Source: Actinophytocola sp963840275 (GTDB lineage Bacteria; Actinomycetota; Actinomycetes; Mycobacteriales; Pseudonocardiaceae). From it: a stretch of DNA of 64,000 bases. Under the pieces are notes generated by a model. It did not search any database, was not told where the DNA came from, and saw only the letters and a list, made by a program, of their open reading frames with translations. The translations under genes and the position numbers were made by a program. The stretch is taken from the NCBI GenBank assembly GCA_963840275.1, contig CAWIYK010000002.1, positions 1,240,001 to 1,304,000 of the forward strand, given 5' to 3'. Shown piece after piece: positions 9,433 to 18,113 of the stretch; positions within the stretch are counted from its first letter, which is position 1; every line of letters begins with the position of its first letter.

Positions 9433-9782
9433 CTGCCACATCGTCGAAGTTCGACGTGAACCGCACCTCGTCCAACATGTGCGGGGTCACCCTGATGAAC
9501 AACCAGAACGGGTACGTGGTCGCGGAGATCATGCGCGGCAAGCCGGGCGTGACGGTCCGCGAGTTCCCCTCGATGATCCGCGTGGACGGCCAGAACAAGG
9601 TCGTCTTCGACTGGGACGAGATCTCCGACGCCATCGGCTTCGAGTTCTCCCAGCCCGACTTCGAGGAGATCATGTCGACCCACTACGGCCGCATGGTGCA
9701 CCTCGACGACGAGACGATCCTGTTCGCCAACCCGGAGGACGCCGCCGAGTACATCGACTTCGACCTCAAGCCCGTCAGCTGA
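9429..9782 (+). CDS. prmD: Propane monooxygenase coupling (effector) protein
   Basis: 117 residues; GTG 9429 overlaps the prmC stop. It belongs to the MmoB/DmpM effector family: small, cofactor-free, with SNMCGVTLMNNQNG at the N-terminus and GYVVAEIM/VTVREFPSMIRV in the core. Effector proteins bind the hydroxylase and tune O2 activation and electron transfer. Its presence makes the four-component enzyme complete. Confidence 0.93.
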   Translation: MTATSSKFDVNRTSSNMCGVTLMNNQNGYVVAEIMRGKPGVTVREFPSMIRVDGQNKVVFDWDEISDAIGFEFSQPDFEEIMSTHYGRMVHLDDETILFANPEDAAEYIDFDLKPVS

Positions 9783-9797
9783 GGGAAGGACCGCGAC

Positions 9798-10841
9798 ATG
9801 TACACGAAAGACGGCGAGCACTACTTCATCGTGGACAGCCACACCCACTTCTGGGACGGCAGTCCGGCCAACCAGGCCAACCGCTACGGCAAGGGCTTCA
9901 TCGAGTGCTTCTACGACTACCACCGCAACCTCTCGCCGGAGGAGTGGGTGTGGACGCTCGAGAAGTTCGGGAAGTACTCCGAGCAGGACCTGCTGCACGA
10001 CCTGTTCGAGGTCGGATATGTCGACAAGGCGATCTTCCAGCCGACGTACCTCTCGGACTTCTACGTCAACGGGTTCAACACGACCGAGCAGGACGGCGCG
10101 ATCGCCGAGCGCAACCCGGGCCGGTTCATCGTGAACGGCGCGTGGGACCCGCGGGACGGCGAGGCGGGGCTCGACAAGCTGGAGGAGTTGGCGCAGCGCT
10201 GGGACCTCAAGGGCGTCAAGCTCTACACGGCCGAGTGGAAGGGTGACTCGAAGGGCTGGAAGCTCACCGACCCGTGGTCCTACCGGTACCTGGAGAAGTG
10301 CGAAGCCCTAGGCATTCGCAACATCCACATCCACAAAGGACCGACGATCTACCCGCTCAACCGGGACGCGTTCGACGTCGCGGACGTGGACGACGTGGCG
10401 ACGGCGTTCCCGAACCTCACGTTCATCGTCGAGCACGTCGGGCTGCCGCGCCTGGAGGACTTCTGCTGGATCGCCACGCAGGAGCCCAACGTGTACGGCG
10501 GGCTGGCGGTGGTGATGCCGTTCATCCACTCGAGGCCACGGTACTTCGCGCAGGTCATCGGCGAGCTGCTGTACTGGATCGGCGAGGACCGGATCACGTT
10601 CGCGAGCGACTACGCCATCTGGCAGCCGAAGTGGCTGATCGAGAAGTTCGTGGACTTCCAGATCCCCGAGGACATGCAGGGCGAGCTGGGCGTGCTCACC
10701 ACCGACGTCAAGAAGAAGATCCTCGGGCTGAACGCGGCGAAGTTGTACGACATCGAGGTGCCCGCCGAGGTGTCGGCGTCGTCGAACGGCGGCGCGGCGA
10801 TCGGATCGGAGCCGGTTTCCCCAGCCAGGGCAGCAATATGA
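9798..10841 (+). CDS. Amidohydrolase-2 family protein of the prm operon
   Basis: 347 residues, starting 15 nt after prmD with GAGGGAAGG upstream. A TIM-barrel metal-dependent hydrolase of the amidohydrolase-2 type: DSHTHF gives the HxH metal motif near residue 14, NIHIHKGP and EHVGLPR supply further histidines, and ASDYAIW a likely aspartate. Homologues sit at this place in mycobacterial and rhodococcal prm/mim operons, but the role there is not settled; maturation of the hydroxylase or metabolism of the oxidised product are both possible. The last 25 residues are a low-complexity Ser/Ala tail. Confidence 0.88.
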   Translation: MYTKDGEHYFIVDSHTHFWDGSPANQANRYGKGFIECFYDYHRNLSPEEWVWTLEKFGKYSEQDLLHDLFEVGYVDKAIFQPTYLSDFYVNGFNTTEQDGAIAERNPGRFIVNGAWDPRDGEAGLDKLEELAQRWDLKGVKLYTAEWKGDSKGWKLTDPWSYRYLEKCEALGIRNIHIHKGPTIYPLNRDAFDVADVDDVATAFPNLTFIVEHVGLPRLEDFCWIATQEPNVYGGLAVVMPFIHSRPRYFAQVIGELLYWIGEDRITFASDYAIWQPKWLIEKFVDFQIPEDMQGELGVLTTDVKKKILGLNAAKLYDIEVPAEVSASSNGGAAIGSEPVSPARAAI

Positions 10842-10850
10842 CAGCCCTGG
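10825..10850 (+). other. Hairpin around the amidohydrolase stop codon
   Basis: CCAGGGC at 10825-10831 pairs with GCCCTGG at 10844-10850, with the TGA stop (10839-10841) in the 12-nt loop. No T-tract follows, and the operon continues 97 bp later. It could be a processing or attenuation element that lowers expression of the last three genes; this is inference. Confidence 0.4.
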
Positions 10851-10938
10851 TGTCAACCGCCGGCCGCTGCCAACCGCACCTAAGGGGAACGGGACGCAAC
10901 CCAGCCACCGGCATGTGCCGAACGGAACGTGTCAAGCG

Positions 10939-11647
10939 ATGGTGACCAACACTTTTAAATCCGGGGAGGCGGAAACAGTCGCGCAGGTGTGGGCGGCGTT
11001 GGCGACGGTGCGCGATCCCGAGCTGGACCAGCCGGTCACCGAGCTCGGGTTCGTCTCCGCCGCCGAGGTGGACGGCGGGTCCGTGCGGATCCGTCTCCGC
11101 CTGCCGACCTACTTCTGCGCGCCCAACTTCGCCTACCTGATGGTCGCCGACGCGCGGGACGCCGTGCTCGACGTGGCCGGTGTGTCCGAAGTGGACGTCC
11201 GACTCGAGGACCACTTCGCGGCGACGGAGATCAACGAGGGGGTCGCGGCAGCGGCCGGCTTCGAGGGCTCCTTCCCCGCGCACGCGAACGGCGAGCTGGA
11301 CGAGCTGCGCGCCACGTTCCGTCGCAAGGCGCACCTCGCGTGCCTGGAACGGGCCTGTCGCAAGCTCATCGAGAGCGGCTGGCATGTCGAGGAGTTGGCG
11401 CACGTGCAGCTCGCCGACCTGCCGGACTCCCCGGAGCGGGCCAGCCTGGTCCGGCGCAGGGCGGAGCTCGGCATGTCCGTCGAGGACGGTGCGCACGCTG
11501 TTCGTCGACGACGACGGCGGGCCTGTCGACGCCGGCTCGGTCGCCGGGCGGCTGCGGTTCGCGAAGACCGTGCGGGTCAGCGTGGACGGCAACGCCGCGT
11601 TCTGCCGGGGGCTGTTGACGACGAGGTATCCGGAGGAGTCGCCGTGA
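10939..11647 (+). pseudogene. DUF59 iron-sulfur assembly-like protein with a frameshift
   Basis: From ATG 10939 the frame encodes the conserved DUF59 core (VWAALATVRDPELDQPVTEL, RLPTYFCAPNFAYLM, FRRKAHLACLERACR) until about residue 185 (ELGMSVEDG). It then turns to arginine-rich junk. The expected C-terminus (VRTLFVDDDGGPVD, LRFAKTVRVSVDGN, FCRGLLTTRYPEE) is present in the +1 frame and stops at 11647, overlapping the alcohol dehydrogenase GTG. One extra base near 11495 explains this. DUF59/MIP18 proteins assist Fe-S or diiron assembly, and this one is conserved in prm operons. Sequencing error, true inactivation or recoding are all possible. Confidence 0.8.
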
Positions 11648-12669
11648 AAGCCGTACGGCTGAACAAGTACGACACCACCCCAGAGCTGGTCGACGTGGCG
11701 GAGCCGGTGGTGGAGTCGCCGCTCGACGTGGTCGTGCGGATCGGCGGCGCCGGCGTGTGCCGCACCGACCTGCACATCATCGAGGGGCAGTGGGAGGAGA
11801 AGTCCGGCGTCACGCTGCCCTACACGCTCGGACACGAGAACGCCGGCTGGATCGAGGCGGTCGGGTCGGCGGTGTCCAACGTGGCCGTCGGCGACCCGGT
11901 GATCCTGCACCCGCTCGCCACGTGCGGGCTGTGCCGGGCATGCCGCGACGGCGACGACGTGCACTGCGCGCAGTCGGCGTTCCCCGGCATCGACTCCGAC
12001 GGCGGGTACGCGGAGTTGTTGCGCACCAACGCCCGCGCGGTCGTCAAGCTGGACCCGGCGCTGCGGCCGGCCGACGTCGCCGCGCTCGCGGACGCCGGGC
12101 TGACCGCTTACCACGCGGCACGCAAGGCCGCGAAGTCGTTGCGGCCCGGCGACAAGGCCGTGCTGATCGGCGCCGGCGGGTTGGGGCACATCGGGATCCA
12201 GGCGCTCAAGGCGCTCTCACCGGCGCAGCTCATCGTGATCGACCGGTCGAAGGGCGCGTTGGGCCTGGCGAAGGAGCTGGGCGCCGAGTACACCGTGCTC
12301 GCCGACGGGGACCACGTCGACGCGGTGCTCGACCTGACCGACGGCAACGGCGCGGAGGCCGTGATCGACTTCGTCGGCGAGGGCGGCGCGGTCGCCGACG
12401 GCATCGCCGTGCTCCGCCGCGCCGGCAGCTACTACGTCGTCGGCTACGGCGGGAACCTGGTTGTGCCGACGATCGACGTCATCTCCACCGAGATCAACTT
12501 CATCGGCAACCTCGTCGGCTCCTACAACGACCTCGCGGAGCTGATGGTCCTCGCCGCGCAGGGCAAGGTCACCCTCCACACCAGCACGTACCCGCTCGCC
12601 GACTACGACAAGGCACTCGACGACCTCGACCACGGCCGGGTCCGTGGCCGCGCGATCTTGGTGCCATGA
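11644..12669 (+). CDS. Zinc-dependent alcohol dehydrogenase
   Basis: 341 residues from GTG 11644, with GGAGGAG 5 nt upstream and a GTGA overlap with the DUF59 stop. Catalytic zinc site CRTDLH and GHENAGW, structural zinc cysteines CGLCRACRDGDDVHC, Rossmann motif GAGGLGHIGIQ. In prm operons this enzyme is thought to oxidise the 2-propanol made by the monooxygenase to acetone; substrate preference here is inferred from position. Because of the upstream frameshift the same frame stays open back to the DUF59 gene, but a 584-residue fusion is not expected. Confidence 0.92.
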   Translation: MKAVRLNKYDTTPELVDVAEPVVESPLDVVVRIGGAGVCRTDLHIIEGQWEEKSGVTLPYTLGHENAGWIEAVGSAVSNVAVGDPVILHPLATCGLCRACRDGDDVHCAQSAFPGIDSDGGYAELLRTNARAVVKLDPALRPADVAALADAGLTAYHAARKAAKSLRPGDKAVLIGAGGLGHIGIQALKALSPAQLIVIDRSKGALGLAKELGAEYTVLADGDHVDAVLDLTDGNGAEAVIDFVGEGGAVADGIAVLRRAGSYYVVGYGGNLVVPTIDVISTEINFIGNLVGSYNDLAELMVLAAQGKVTLHTSTYPLADYDKALDDLDHGRVRGRAILVP

Positions 12670-12708
12670 ACCAACCCGTCCGCGACAGCTCAGAAAGGTT
12701 GTTCAGCC

Positions 12709-14358
12709 ATGGCAAAGGACCTGCGCTTCAACGTGGCGGCGCGCGAGCTACTCAAGACCGGAGTGGACGCGCTCGCCGACGCGGTCAAGGTGACGCTCGG
12801 CCCCAAGGGACGCAACGCGGTCATCGAGAAGCTGACCGGCGCGCCGACGATCACCAACGACGGCGTCACGATCGCCCGTGAGATCCAGCTGCGCGATCCG
12901 TTCGCGAACATGGGCGCACAGCTGGTCAAGGAAGTCGCGATGAAGACCAACGGGGTCGCGGGCGACGGCACCACCACCGCGACCGTGCTGGCGCAGGCGC
13001 TCGTGCGGGAGGGGCTCGCGGCCGTCGACGACGGCGCGAACCCGATGCTGCTGAAGACCGGCATCCAGCGCGCGGTCGCCGCGGTCGTCGACACGCTCGC
13101 CTCGCGGGCCCGCGAGGTGCACACCCAGCAGGATCTCGCGCACGTCGCGACGCTGTCGGCCAACAACGACACGGAGATCGGCGACACGATCGCCGCGGCC
13201 ATGCAGCGCGTCGGCCTCGGCGGCGTGGTGACCGTCGAGGAGTCGCCGTCGTTCGGCCTGCATGTGACCTTTGTGGACGGTGTGGAGTTCGACCACGGCT
13301 ACATCTCGCCGTACATGGTGACCGACACCGACCGCATGGAGACCGTGTACGAGAACCCGTACATCCTCTACACCAACGAGAAGATCACGCGGGTGCAGGA
13401 GCTGATGCCGGTGCTCGAGCAGGTCACCAGGACGGGCAACCCGCTGGTGATCATGGCCGAGACCGTGGACGGGCCCGCCCTCGGCATGCTGGTGGCCAAC
13501 AACGTGCACGACACGTTCAAGTCGGTCGTCGTCCGGGCGCCCGGGTTCGGCCACCGGCGGGTCGCCGAGCTGACCGACCTCGCGGTGTTCACCGGCGGCC
13601 AGGTCATCACCGGCGACGCCGGGCTCGCGCTCGACGCGGTGCGGCTCGAACAGCTCGGCCGGTGCCGCAAGATCACCGTCACCGAGTCCTCGACCACGCT
13701 GGTCGGCGGCGCCGGCCCGGACACCGCGGTGACGCAGCGGATCGAGCAGATCAAGCGGGAGCTGGAGCGTGCCGAGAACGAGCACGACCAGGACCACCTG
13801 CAGGCCAGGATCGCGCGGCTGTCCGGCAGCGTCGCGGTGATCCACGTCGGCGCGGCCACCGGGGTGGAGCTGAAGGAGACCCAGCACCGGGTGGAGGACT
13901 CGCTGTCGGCCACCCGGGCCGCGATCGAGGAGGGCATCGTCGCGGGCGGCGGTTCCGCGCTGCTGCAGGCACAGTCCGCTGTGGACGATCTCGAGCTGAC
14001 CGGCGACGCGGCGGTCGGGCGGGACATCGTGCGCCGCGCGCTCGGTGAGCCGCTGCGGTGGATCGCCGTGAACGCGGGCTTCGACGGCGCCGAGGTCGTC
14101 GAGCGGGTGACGCAGCTGCCGGTAGGGCAGGGCTTCGACGCGATGTCGGGCACCTACCAGGACATGTTCGAGCGCGGCGTGATCGACCCGGTGAAGGTGA
14201 CGCGGTCGGCACTGCAGAGCGCCGCGTCGATCGCGGCGCTGCTGCTGACCACGGAGACGCTGGTGGTGGAGGAGATCGTCGGCAACCCCGGCGCGATCAT
14301 GGCCCCCGGCTTCGGCGACCTCGCCGAGGGCATGGTCCGGCCGTCCAACATCTACTGA
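12709..14358 (+). CDS. Dedicated GroEL-type chaperonin of the prm operon
   Basis: 549 residues, ATG 12709 preceded by AGAAAGG. A full-length Cpn60: KVTLGPKGRNAVIEK, the ATPase motif AGDGTTTATVLAQ, and RVEDSLSATRAAIEEGIVAGGG with the catalytic aspartate. It differs from housekeeping GroEL: the tail ends in RPSNIY instead of a GGM repeat, and no groES is next to it. Related chaperonins (MimG/PrmG type) at the end of binary-iron monooxygenase operons are needed to fold the hydroxylase. It probably closes the operon. Confidence 0.92.
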   Translation: MAKDLRFNVAARELLKTGVDALADAVKVTLGPKGRNAVIEKLTGAPTITNDGVTIAREIQLRDPFANMGAQLVKEVAMKTNGVAGDGTTTATVLAQALVREGLAAVDDGANPMLLKTGIQRAVAAVVDTLASRAREVHTQQDLAHVATLSANNDTEIGDTIAAAMQRVGLGGVVTVEESPSFGLHVTFVDGVEFDHGYISPYMVTDTDRMETVYENPYILYTNEKITRVQELMPVLEQVTRTGNPLVIMAETVDGPALGMLVANNVHDTFKSVVVRAPGFGHRRVAELTDLAVFTGGQVITGDAGLALDAVRLEQLGRCRKITVTESSTTLVGGAGPDTAVTQRIEQIKRELERAENEHDQDHLQARIARLSGSVAVIHVGAATGVELKETQHRVEDSLSATRAAIEEGIVAGGGSALLQAQSAVDDLELTGDAAVGRDIVRRALGEPLRWIAVNAGFDGAEVVERVTQLPVGQGFDAMSGTYQDMFERGVIDPVKVTRSALQSAASIAALLLTTETLVVEEIVGNPGAIMAPGFGDLAEGMVRPSNIY

Positions 14359-14459
14359 GGTTTCGGCCGCCACGTCGGCGGTCGAGGAGAAACGCGGGCC
14401 CGGGTGAGTCGCGGCGCCCGGGTCCGCGCCCACGGTCTCGAGTCCACAGAGGAGGGTCG

Positions 14460-14663
14460 ATGCTCGCGTTGGTGTTGCTCGGGATGCTCGGTGTCGCGGC
14501 GATGGGCGTGCACCTGCTGGCCGTCCGGTGGGCCGGGTGGGACCTGATCCCGGTCACCGCACAGGCCAGGGTCCGGTGGTGGCACCGGCACGCACGCGCC
14601 GTGCTGACGGTGTCCGCACTGGTCGCGCTGGCCGGCGGGTGCGTCCTGGTCGTCGAGTCATGA
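14460..14663 (+). CDS. Small two-helix membrane protein
   Basis: 67 residues with a strong ribosome site (GGAGGG, 4 nt before ATG 14460). Two hydrophobic helices (residues 1-20 and 46-64) flank a basic, tryptophan-rich loop (VRWWHRHAR). The stop overlaps the start of the multicopper oxidase (ATGA), so the three genes 14460-16815 look like one translational unit. I do not recognise a family; a membrane partner for the oxidase or permease is a guess from position. Confidence 0.75.
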   Translation: MLALVLLGMLGVAAMGVHLLAVRWAGWDLIPVTAQARVRWWHRHARAVLTVSALVALAGGCVLVVES

Positions 14664-15628
14664 CGTTCGTCGGCAGGCGCGGGTTCCTCGGCGCCGTCGG
14701 TGGCGCCGGGTTGGTGGTCGCGGGCGCCTCCGCGTCGGTCGCCGACCCGCACGCGCACTCGCCGATGATCGGCACGGTCGGGCAGGTCGACCACGCGCGC
14801 AACGGTTTCACGCCGACCGAGCTGCTGACCGAGTTCGACTGGGGCGTGGTGTCGCGGGAGGGTGGCCGCACCGTGCGGACCTACCACCTGACGGCGGGGG
14901 AGAAGGAGATCGAGGTGGCGCCGGGCGTGCGGTACCCGGCGTGGACGTACAACGGCCGCGTGCCGGGGCCGACGATCCGTGCGGTGGAAGGCGATCTGAT
15001 GCGGATCACCCTCGACAACGCGACGGACCACCCGCATTCGGTGCACTTCCACGGGTTCCACCCGGCGGCGATGGACGGGGTGCCGGGGTACCGGGAGGCC
15101 GCGCCACGCGGTTCGGTCACCTACGAGTTCACGGCCGAGCCGTTCGGTCTGCACCTCTACCACTGCCATTCGCTGCCGCTGCGCACGCACCTGGCGCGCG
15201 GGCTGTACGGGGCGTTCGTCGTGGACCCGCGCGGCGGCCGTCCGGCCGCCAACGAACACGTGATGGTGCTGAACGCGTTCGACACGGACTTCAACGCCAG
15301 CAACGAGGTGTACGCCGTCAACACGGTGGCGTTCGCCTACGCCCACGAGCCGATCCCGGTGCGGGCGGGGGAGCTGCAGCGCGCGTACGTGGTGAACCTG
15401 ACCGAGTTCGACCCGATCAACTCGATCCACCTGCACGCCACGTTCTTCGACCTGTTCCGTACCGGCACCTCGCTGACCCCGCACGAGTTCACCGACATCG
15501 TGTCGATGGGGCAGGCGGAGCGGCACGTCATCGAGTTCCGGTACCGGGAGCCGGGCCAGTACATGTTCCACGCGCACCAGACGGAGTTCACCGATCTGGG
15601 CTGGATGGGAATGTTCGAGGTCAGCTGA
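14660..15628 (+). CDS. Tat-exported two-domain multicopper oxidase
   Basis: 322 residues from ATG 14660. N-terminus GRRGFLGAVGG is a twin-arginine signal, so export folded with copper is expected. Copper ligands are visible: HSVHFHGFHP, HLYHCHSLPLRTH, NSIHLHATFF and MFHAHQTEFTDLGWMGMF, together giving type 1 and type 2/3 sites. The length fits two-domain (nitrite-reductase-like) oxidases. With the overlapping ZIP-like gene this suggests metal oxidation coupled to metal transport (ferroxidase or cuprous oxidase), not nitrite reduction; that is inference. Confidence 0.85.
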   Translation: MTFVGRRGFLGAVGGAGLVVAGASASVADPHAHSPMIGTVGQVDHARNGFTPTELLTEFDWGVVSREGGRTVRTYHLTAGEKEIEVAPGVRYPAWTYNGRVPGPTIRAVEGDLMRITLDNATDHPHSVHFHGFHPAAMDGVPGYREAAPRGSVTYEFTAEPFGLHLYHCHSLPLRTHLARGLYGAFVVDPRGGRPAANEHVMVLNAFDTDFNASNEVYAVNTVAFAYAHEPIPVRAGELQRAYVVNLTEFDPINSIHLHATFFDLFRTGTSLTPHEFTDIVSMGQAERHVIEFRYREPGQYMFHAHQTEFTDLGWMGMFEVS

Positions 15629-16815
15629 TGTACCAGGCCCGCAAGCGCAGCGCGAGGTTGAGTCCGGGGCCTTTGCGCCGTCCGGCGCACCGCCCCACCC
15701 GGATCGCACTGTTGCTGGCGCCGGTGCTGGGTCTCGGGGCGCTGATCGCCGTGCTCATGACGGGCGACCTCGTGCACACGGTGAGCGGCGGCGTGCCCGT
15801 CGAGTCGGTGTCCGTCGAGGACGTCACGCTCGCGCCGGGTGAGCTGTCGCTCCACGTTCGCAACGACGGCCAGACCCCGGTGACGATCAGCCAGGTGATG
15901 GTGGACGACGCGTTCCGCCCGTTCACGGCGTCGGAGCCGGAGCTGTCGCGGCTGTCGTCGGCGACCGTGGTCGTGCCCTACCCCTGGCAGCAGGCGATTC
16001 CCGTGCACGTGGCGCTGCTGACGTCGACCGGAACCGTGATCTCGCACGAGATCGCGTCGCCGTCGACGACCCCGGTCGGCGCGCCCGCCACCCTGGGCAT
16101 GCTGGCGCTGATCGGCCTCGCGATGGCGGCGATCCCGGTGGCGCTCGGGCTGTTGTGGCTGCCGGCACTGCGCCGGGCCTCGCGGCGCGCGGTGGGTGCC
16201 GTGCTCGCGTTCACGTTGGGGCTGCTGGCTTTCCTGCTGGTCGACTCGACCGCGGAAGGGCTGGAGCTGGCCGGCGGGCTGGGTTCCGGACTCAACGGCG
16301 TCGGCGTGTTCGCGCTCGGGGCCCTCGGCGCGCTGGCGGTGTTCGCGGCCGTCGAGTCGCTCGGCGCCGGCCGCGCGGGCGGCATGCGGCTGGCGTGGCT
16401 CGTCGCGATCGGCATCGGGCTGCACAACCTGGGGGAGGGGCTCGCGGTCGGCACGGCCATGCGGATCGGCGAGGTCGCGCTGGGGAGCGCGCTGGTCGTC
16501 GGCTTCGCGATCCACAACCTGACCGAGGGGGTGGCGATCGCGGCGCCGCTCGGCGCCGAGCGGCGGGTCCGGCCCGTGACCCTGGCGTCGATCGCCTCGG
16601 TGGCGGGCCTGCCGGCGATCCCGGGGCTGTGGCTCGGCGGCCTCACCGGTGGCGGGGTGTGGGCGGTGCTGGGACTCGGCATCGCGGTGGGCGCGATCGC
16701 GCAGGTGGTGCTGTCGATCGGCCGGGTGGTGCTGCGCGCGGCGCCGGGTCCGTTGGCGGCGGCCAGCTTCACGGTCGCGGTGGTCTTCATGTACGGGACG
16801 GGTCTGCTCGTGTGA
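15628..16815 (+). CDS. ZIP-family-like metal permease with extracytoplasmic N-domain
   Basis: 395 residues; ATG 15628 shares a base with the oxidase stop (TGATG). One N-terminal helix (about 25-45) anchors a soluble domain to about residue 140. About eight helices follow, with the two ZIP metal-site motifs HNLGEG and HNLTEG in adjacent helices. The soluble domain resembles a cupredoxin-like fold in length but has no clear copper ligand set. ZIP proteins move Zn, Fe or Mn into the cytoplasm. Lying directly after a diiron monooxygenase operon, iron is an attractive substrate, but this is not shown. Confidence 0.8.
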   Translation: MYQARKRSARLSPGPLRRPAHRPTRIALLLAPVLGLGALIAVLMTGDLVHTVSGGVPVESVSVEDVTLAPGELSLHVRNDGQTPVTISQVMVDDAFRPFTASEPELSRLSSATVVVPYPWQQAIPVHVALLTSTGTVISHEIASPSTTPVGAPATLGMLALIGLAMAAIPVALGLLWLPALRRASRRAVGAVLAFTLGLLAFLLVDSTAEGLELAGGLGSGLNGVGVFALGALGALAVFAAVESLGAGRAGGMRLAWLVAIGIGLHNLGEGLAVGTAMRIGEVALGSALVVGFAIHNLTEGVAIAAPLGAERRVRPVTLASIASVAGLPAIPGLWLGGLTGGGVWAVLGLGIAVGAIAQVVLSIGRVVLRAAPGPLAAASFTVAVVFMYGTGLLV

Positions 16816-16841
16816 GGGCGGTGGACGTGCTTGTATGACGG

Positions 16842-17615
16842 ATGGACTTCACCTTCGTGTCGCGGGAGCTGGCGACGCCGCACGTCGAGTCCATCTGGTA
16901 CGCACGGGGACACATCGGCTACCGGCGGGAACGGATCGCGCCGACCGGGTCGACCGTCGGCGGAGTGGTGCTCGGCGATCCCATCCGCCAGAACGACTTC
17001 CTCGCCACGACCGGCTTCCTGATCGGCCCGCACGACCGGCCGATCGTGAACGAGCCGACCGGCGAGACGCACTGCCTCGGGATCGTCACCACGCCGGTCG
17101 GCTGCCTCGCCACGTTCGGGGTGGCCCCCGCGGCGCTGCGCGGGCGGGTCGTCGACTGGCCGCGGGCCGCCGACCTGCGCGACGCGCTCCACGGCGACCC
17201 GGAGTCGATGCTCGACATCGTCACCCCGCTGCTCGCCGAGGTCGACCCGAGGACCGAGCGGGTCGCCGCCGCGGTCGCCGCGCTGACCGACGACCCGACG
17301 CGCGCCATCGCCGACATCGCCGCGGGGCTCGGGGTGTCACACGGGCACCTCGACCGCGAGTTCCTGCGGGTCGTCGGGCTCGGGCCCCGGGTGCTCGCCC
17401 GCATCCTGCGGGTCCGCTCGCTGTTGGAGCGCATCGACATCTACGGCCAGGTCGCGTGGCAGGAGCACGCGGCGGCGCTCGGCTGGTTCGACCAGGCGCA
17501 CCTGATCCGGGACTTCAAGCGGCACACCGGGGTCACGCCGTCGGAGTACCAGGCGGCGCAGCGGCGACTGTTCACTCCGGACGACGCGGCGCCGGGGTTC
17601 GTGCCGGAGACGTGA
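16842..17615 (+). CDS. AraC family transcriptional regulator
   Basis: 257 residues from ATG 16842. The C-terminal third has the double helix-turn-helix of AraC proteins: IADIAAGLGVSHGHLDREF and AAALGWFDQAHLIRDFKRH followed by GVTPSEYQ. The N-terminal 150 residues are a short cupin-like ligand domain as in the DUF6597 group. Targets unknown; the nearest downstream gene (SRPBCC) is 45 bp away in the same direction. Confidence 0.88.
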   Translation: MDFTFVSRELATPHVESIWYARGHIGYRRERIAPTGSTVGGVVLGDPIRQNDFLATTGFLIGPHDRPIVNEPTGETHCLGIVTTPVGCLATFGVAPAALRGRVVDWPRAADLRDALHGDPESMLDIVTPLLAEVDPRTERVAAAVAALTDDPTRAIADIAAGLGVSHGHLDREFLRVVGLGPRVLARILRVRSLLERIDIYGQVAWQEHAAALGWFDQAHLIRDFKRHTGVTPSEYQAAQRRLFTPDDAAPGFVPET

Positions 17616-17660
17616 AATCCGTCCAAGACAAGGCCGGCGCGGCGCGGCAGCATCCCGCCC

Positions 17661-18062
17661 ATGAGCCGAGCCTTCGCCGTCACCCAGGTCATCGACCGGC
17701 CCGTCGACCAGGTGTGGCGGGTCCTCACCGACTGGTCCCGCGCGCCGGAGTGGATGAGCGGTGTCGACGGCGTCCGGGTCGTCGGTGACACGCTGCACTT
17801 CGTCGCCCGCGGCCGGGAACGCACCAGCGCGATCACCGACGTCCGGCCGGGCGAGTCGGTCACGCTGACGTCCGTGCAGGGCGGGGTGCGCGCCGACTAC
17901 ACGTACACGGTCGCCGACGCGGCGGCCGGCACGGAGGCCACGCTGGTCGCGTCGGTCGTCGCGCGCGGGCCGTGGCGCCTGGCCGCGCCGATGCTCCGCG
18001 TGGTGATCCGCCGCGCCGACGGTGGGCAGCTGGCAGCGCTGAAACGCCTGGTCGAGAGCTAG
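17661..18062 (+). CDS. SRPBCC/polyketide-cyclase-like protein
   Basis: 133 residues. N-terminal VTQVIDRPVDQVWRVLTDWS and WMSGVDGVRVVGD are typical of the START/Bet v1 helix-grip fold, a hydrophobic cavity domain. No catalytic residues can be named. It could bind a small hydrophobic ligand or be a stress-type SRPBCC; linked by position to the AraC gene. Confidence 0.8.
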   Translation: MSRAFAVTQVIDRPVDQVWRVLTDWSRAPEWMSGVDGVRVVGDTLHFVARGRERTSAITDVRPGESVTLTSVQGGVRADYTYTVADAAAGTEATLVASVVARGPWRLAAPMLRVVIRRADGGQLAALKRLVES

Positions 18063-18113
18063 TCTCGGAAACCTTGCCAGCGGCTGTCAGGTTTTGCCGG
18101 CAGGGTGCGTGTC

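Noticed and set aside
10915..12669. A genuine 584-residue DUF59-alcohol dehydrogenase fusion
   Set aside because: The middle part is arginine-rich out-of-frame sequence, the proper DUF59 C-terminus exists in the +1 frame, and ADH has its own strong ribosome site.
14359..14459. Strong terminator after groEL
   Set aside because: GC-rich inverted stretches exist but none gives a long uninterrupted stem with T-tract; read-through into the oxidase trio cannot be excluded.
15628..16815. Nitrite-reductase or copper-resistance transporter assignment for the oxidase/permease pair
   Set aside because: HNxxEG helices indicate a ZIP-type permease, and no Met-rich copper motifs or nir/nor genes are nearby.
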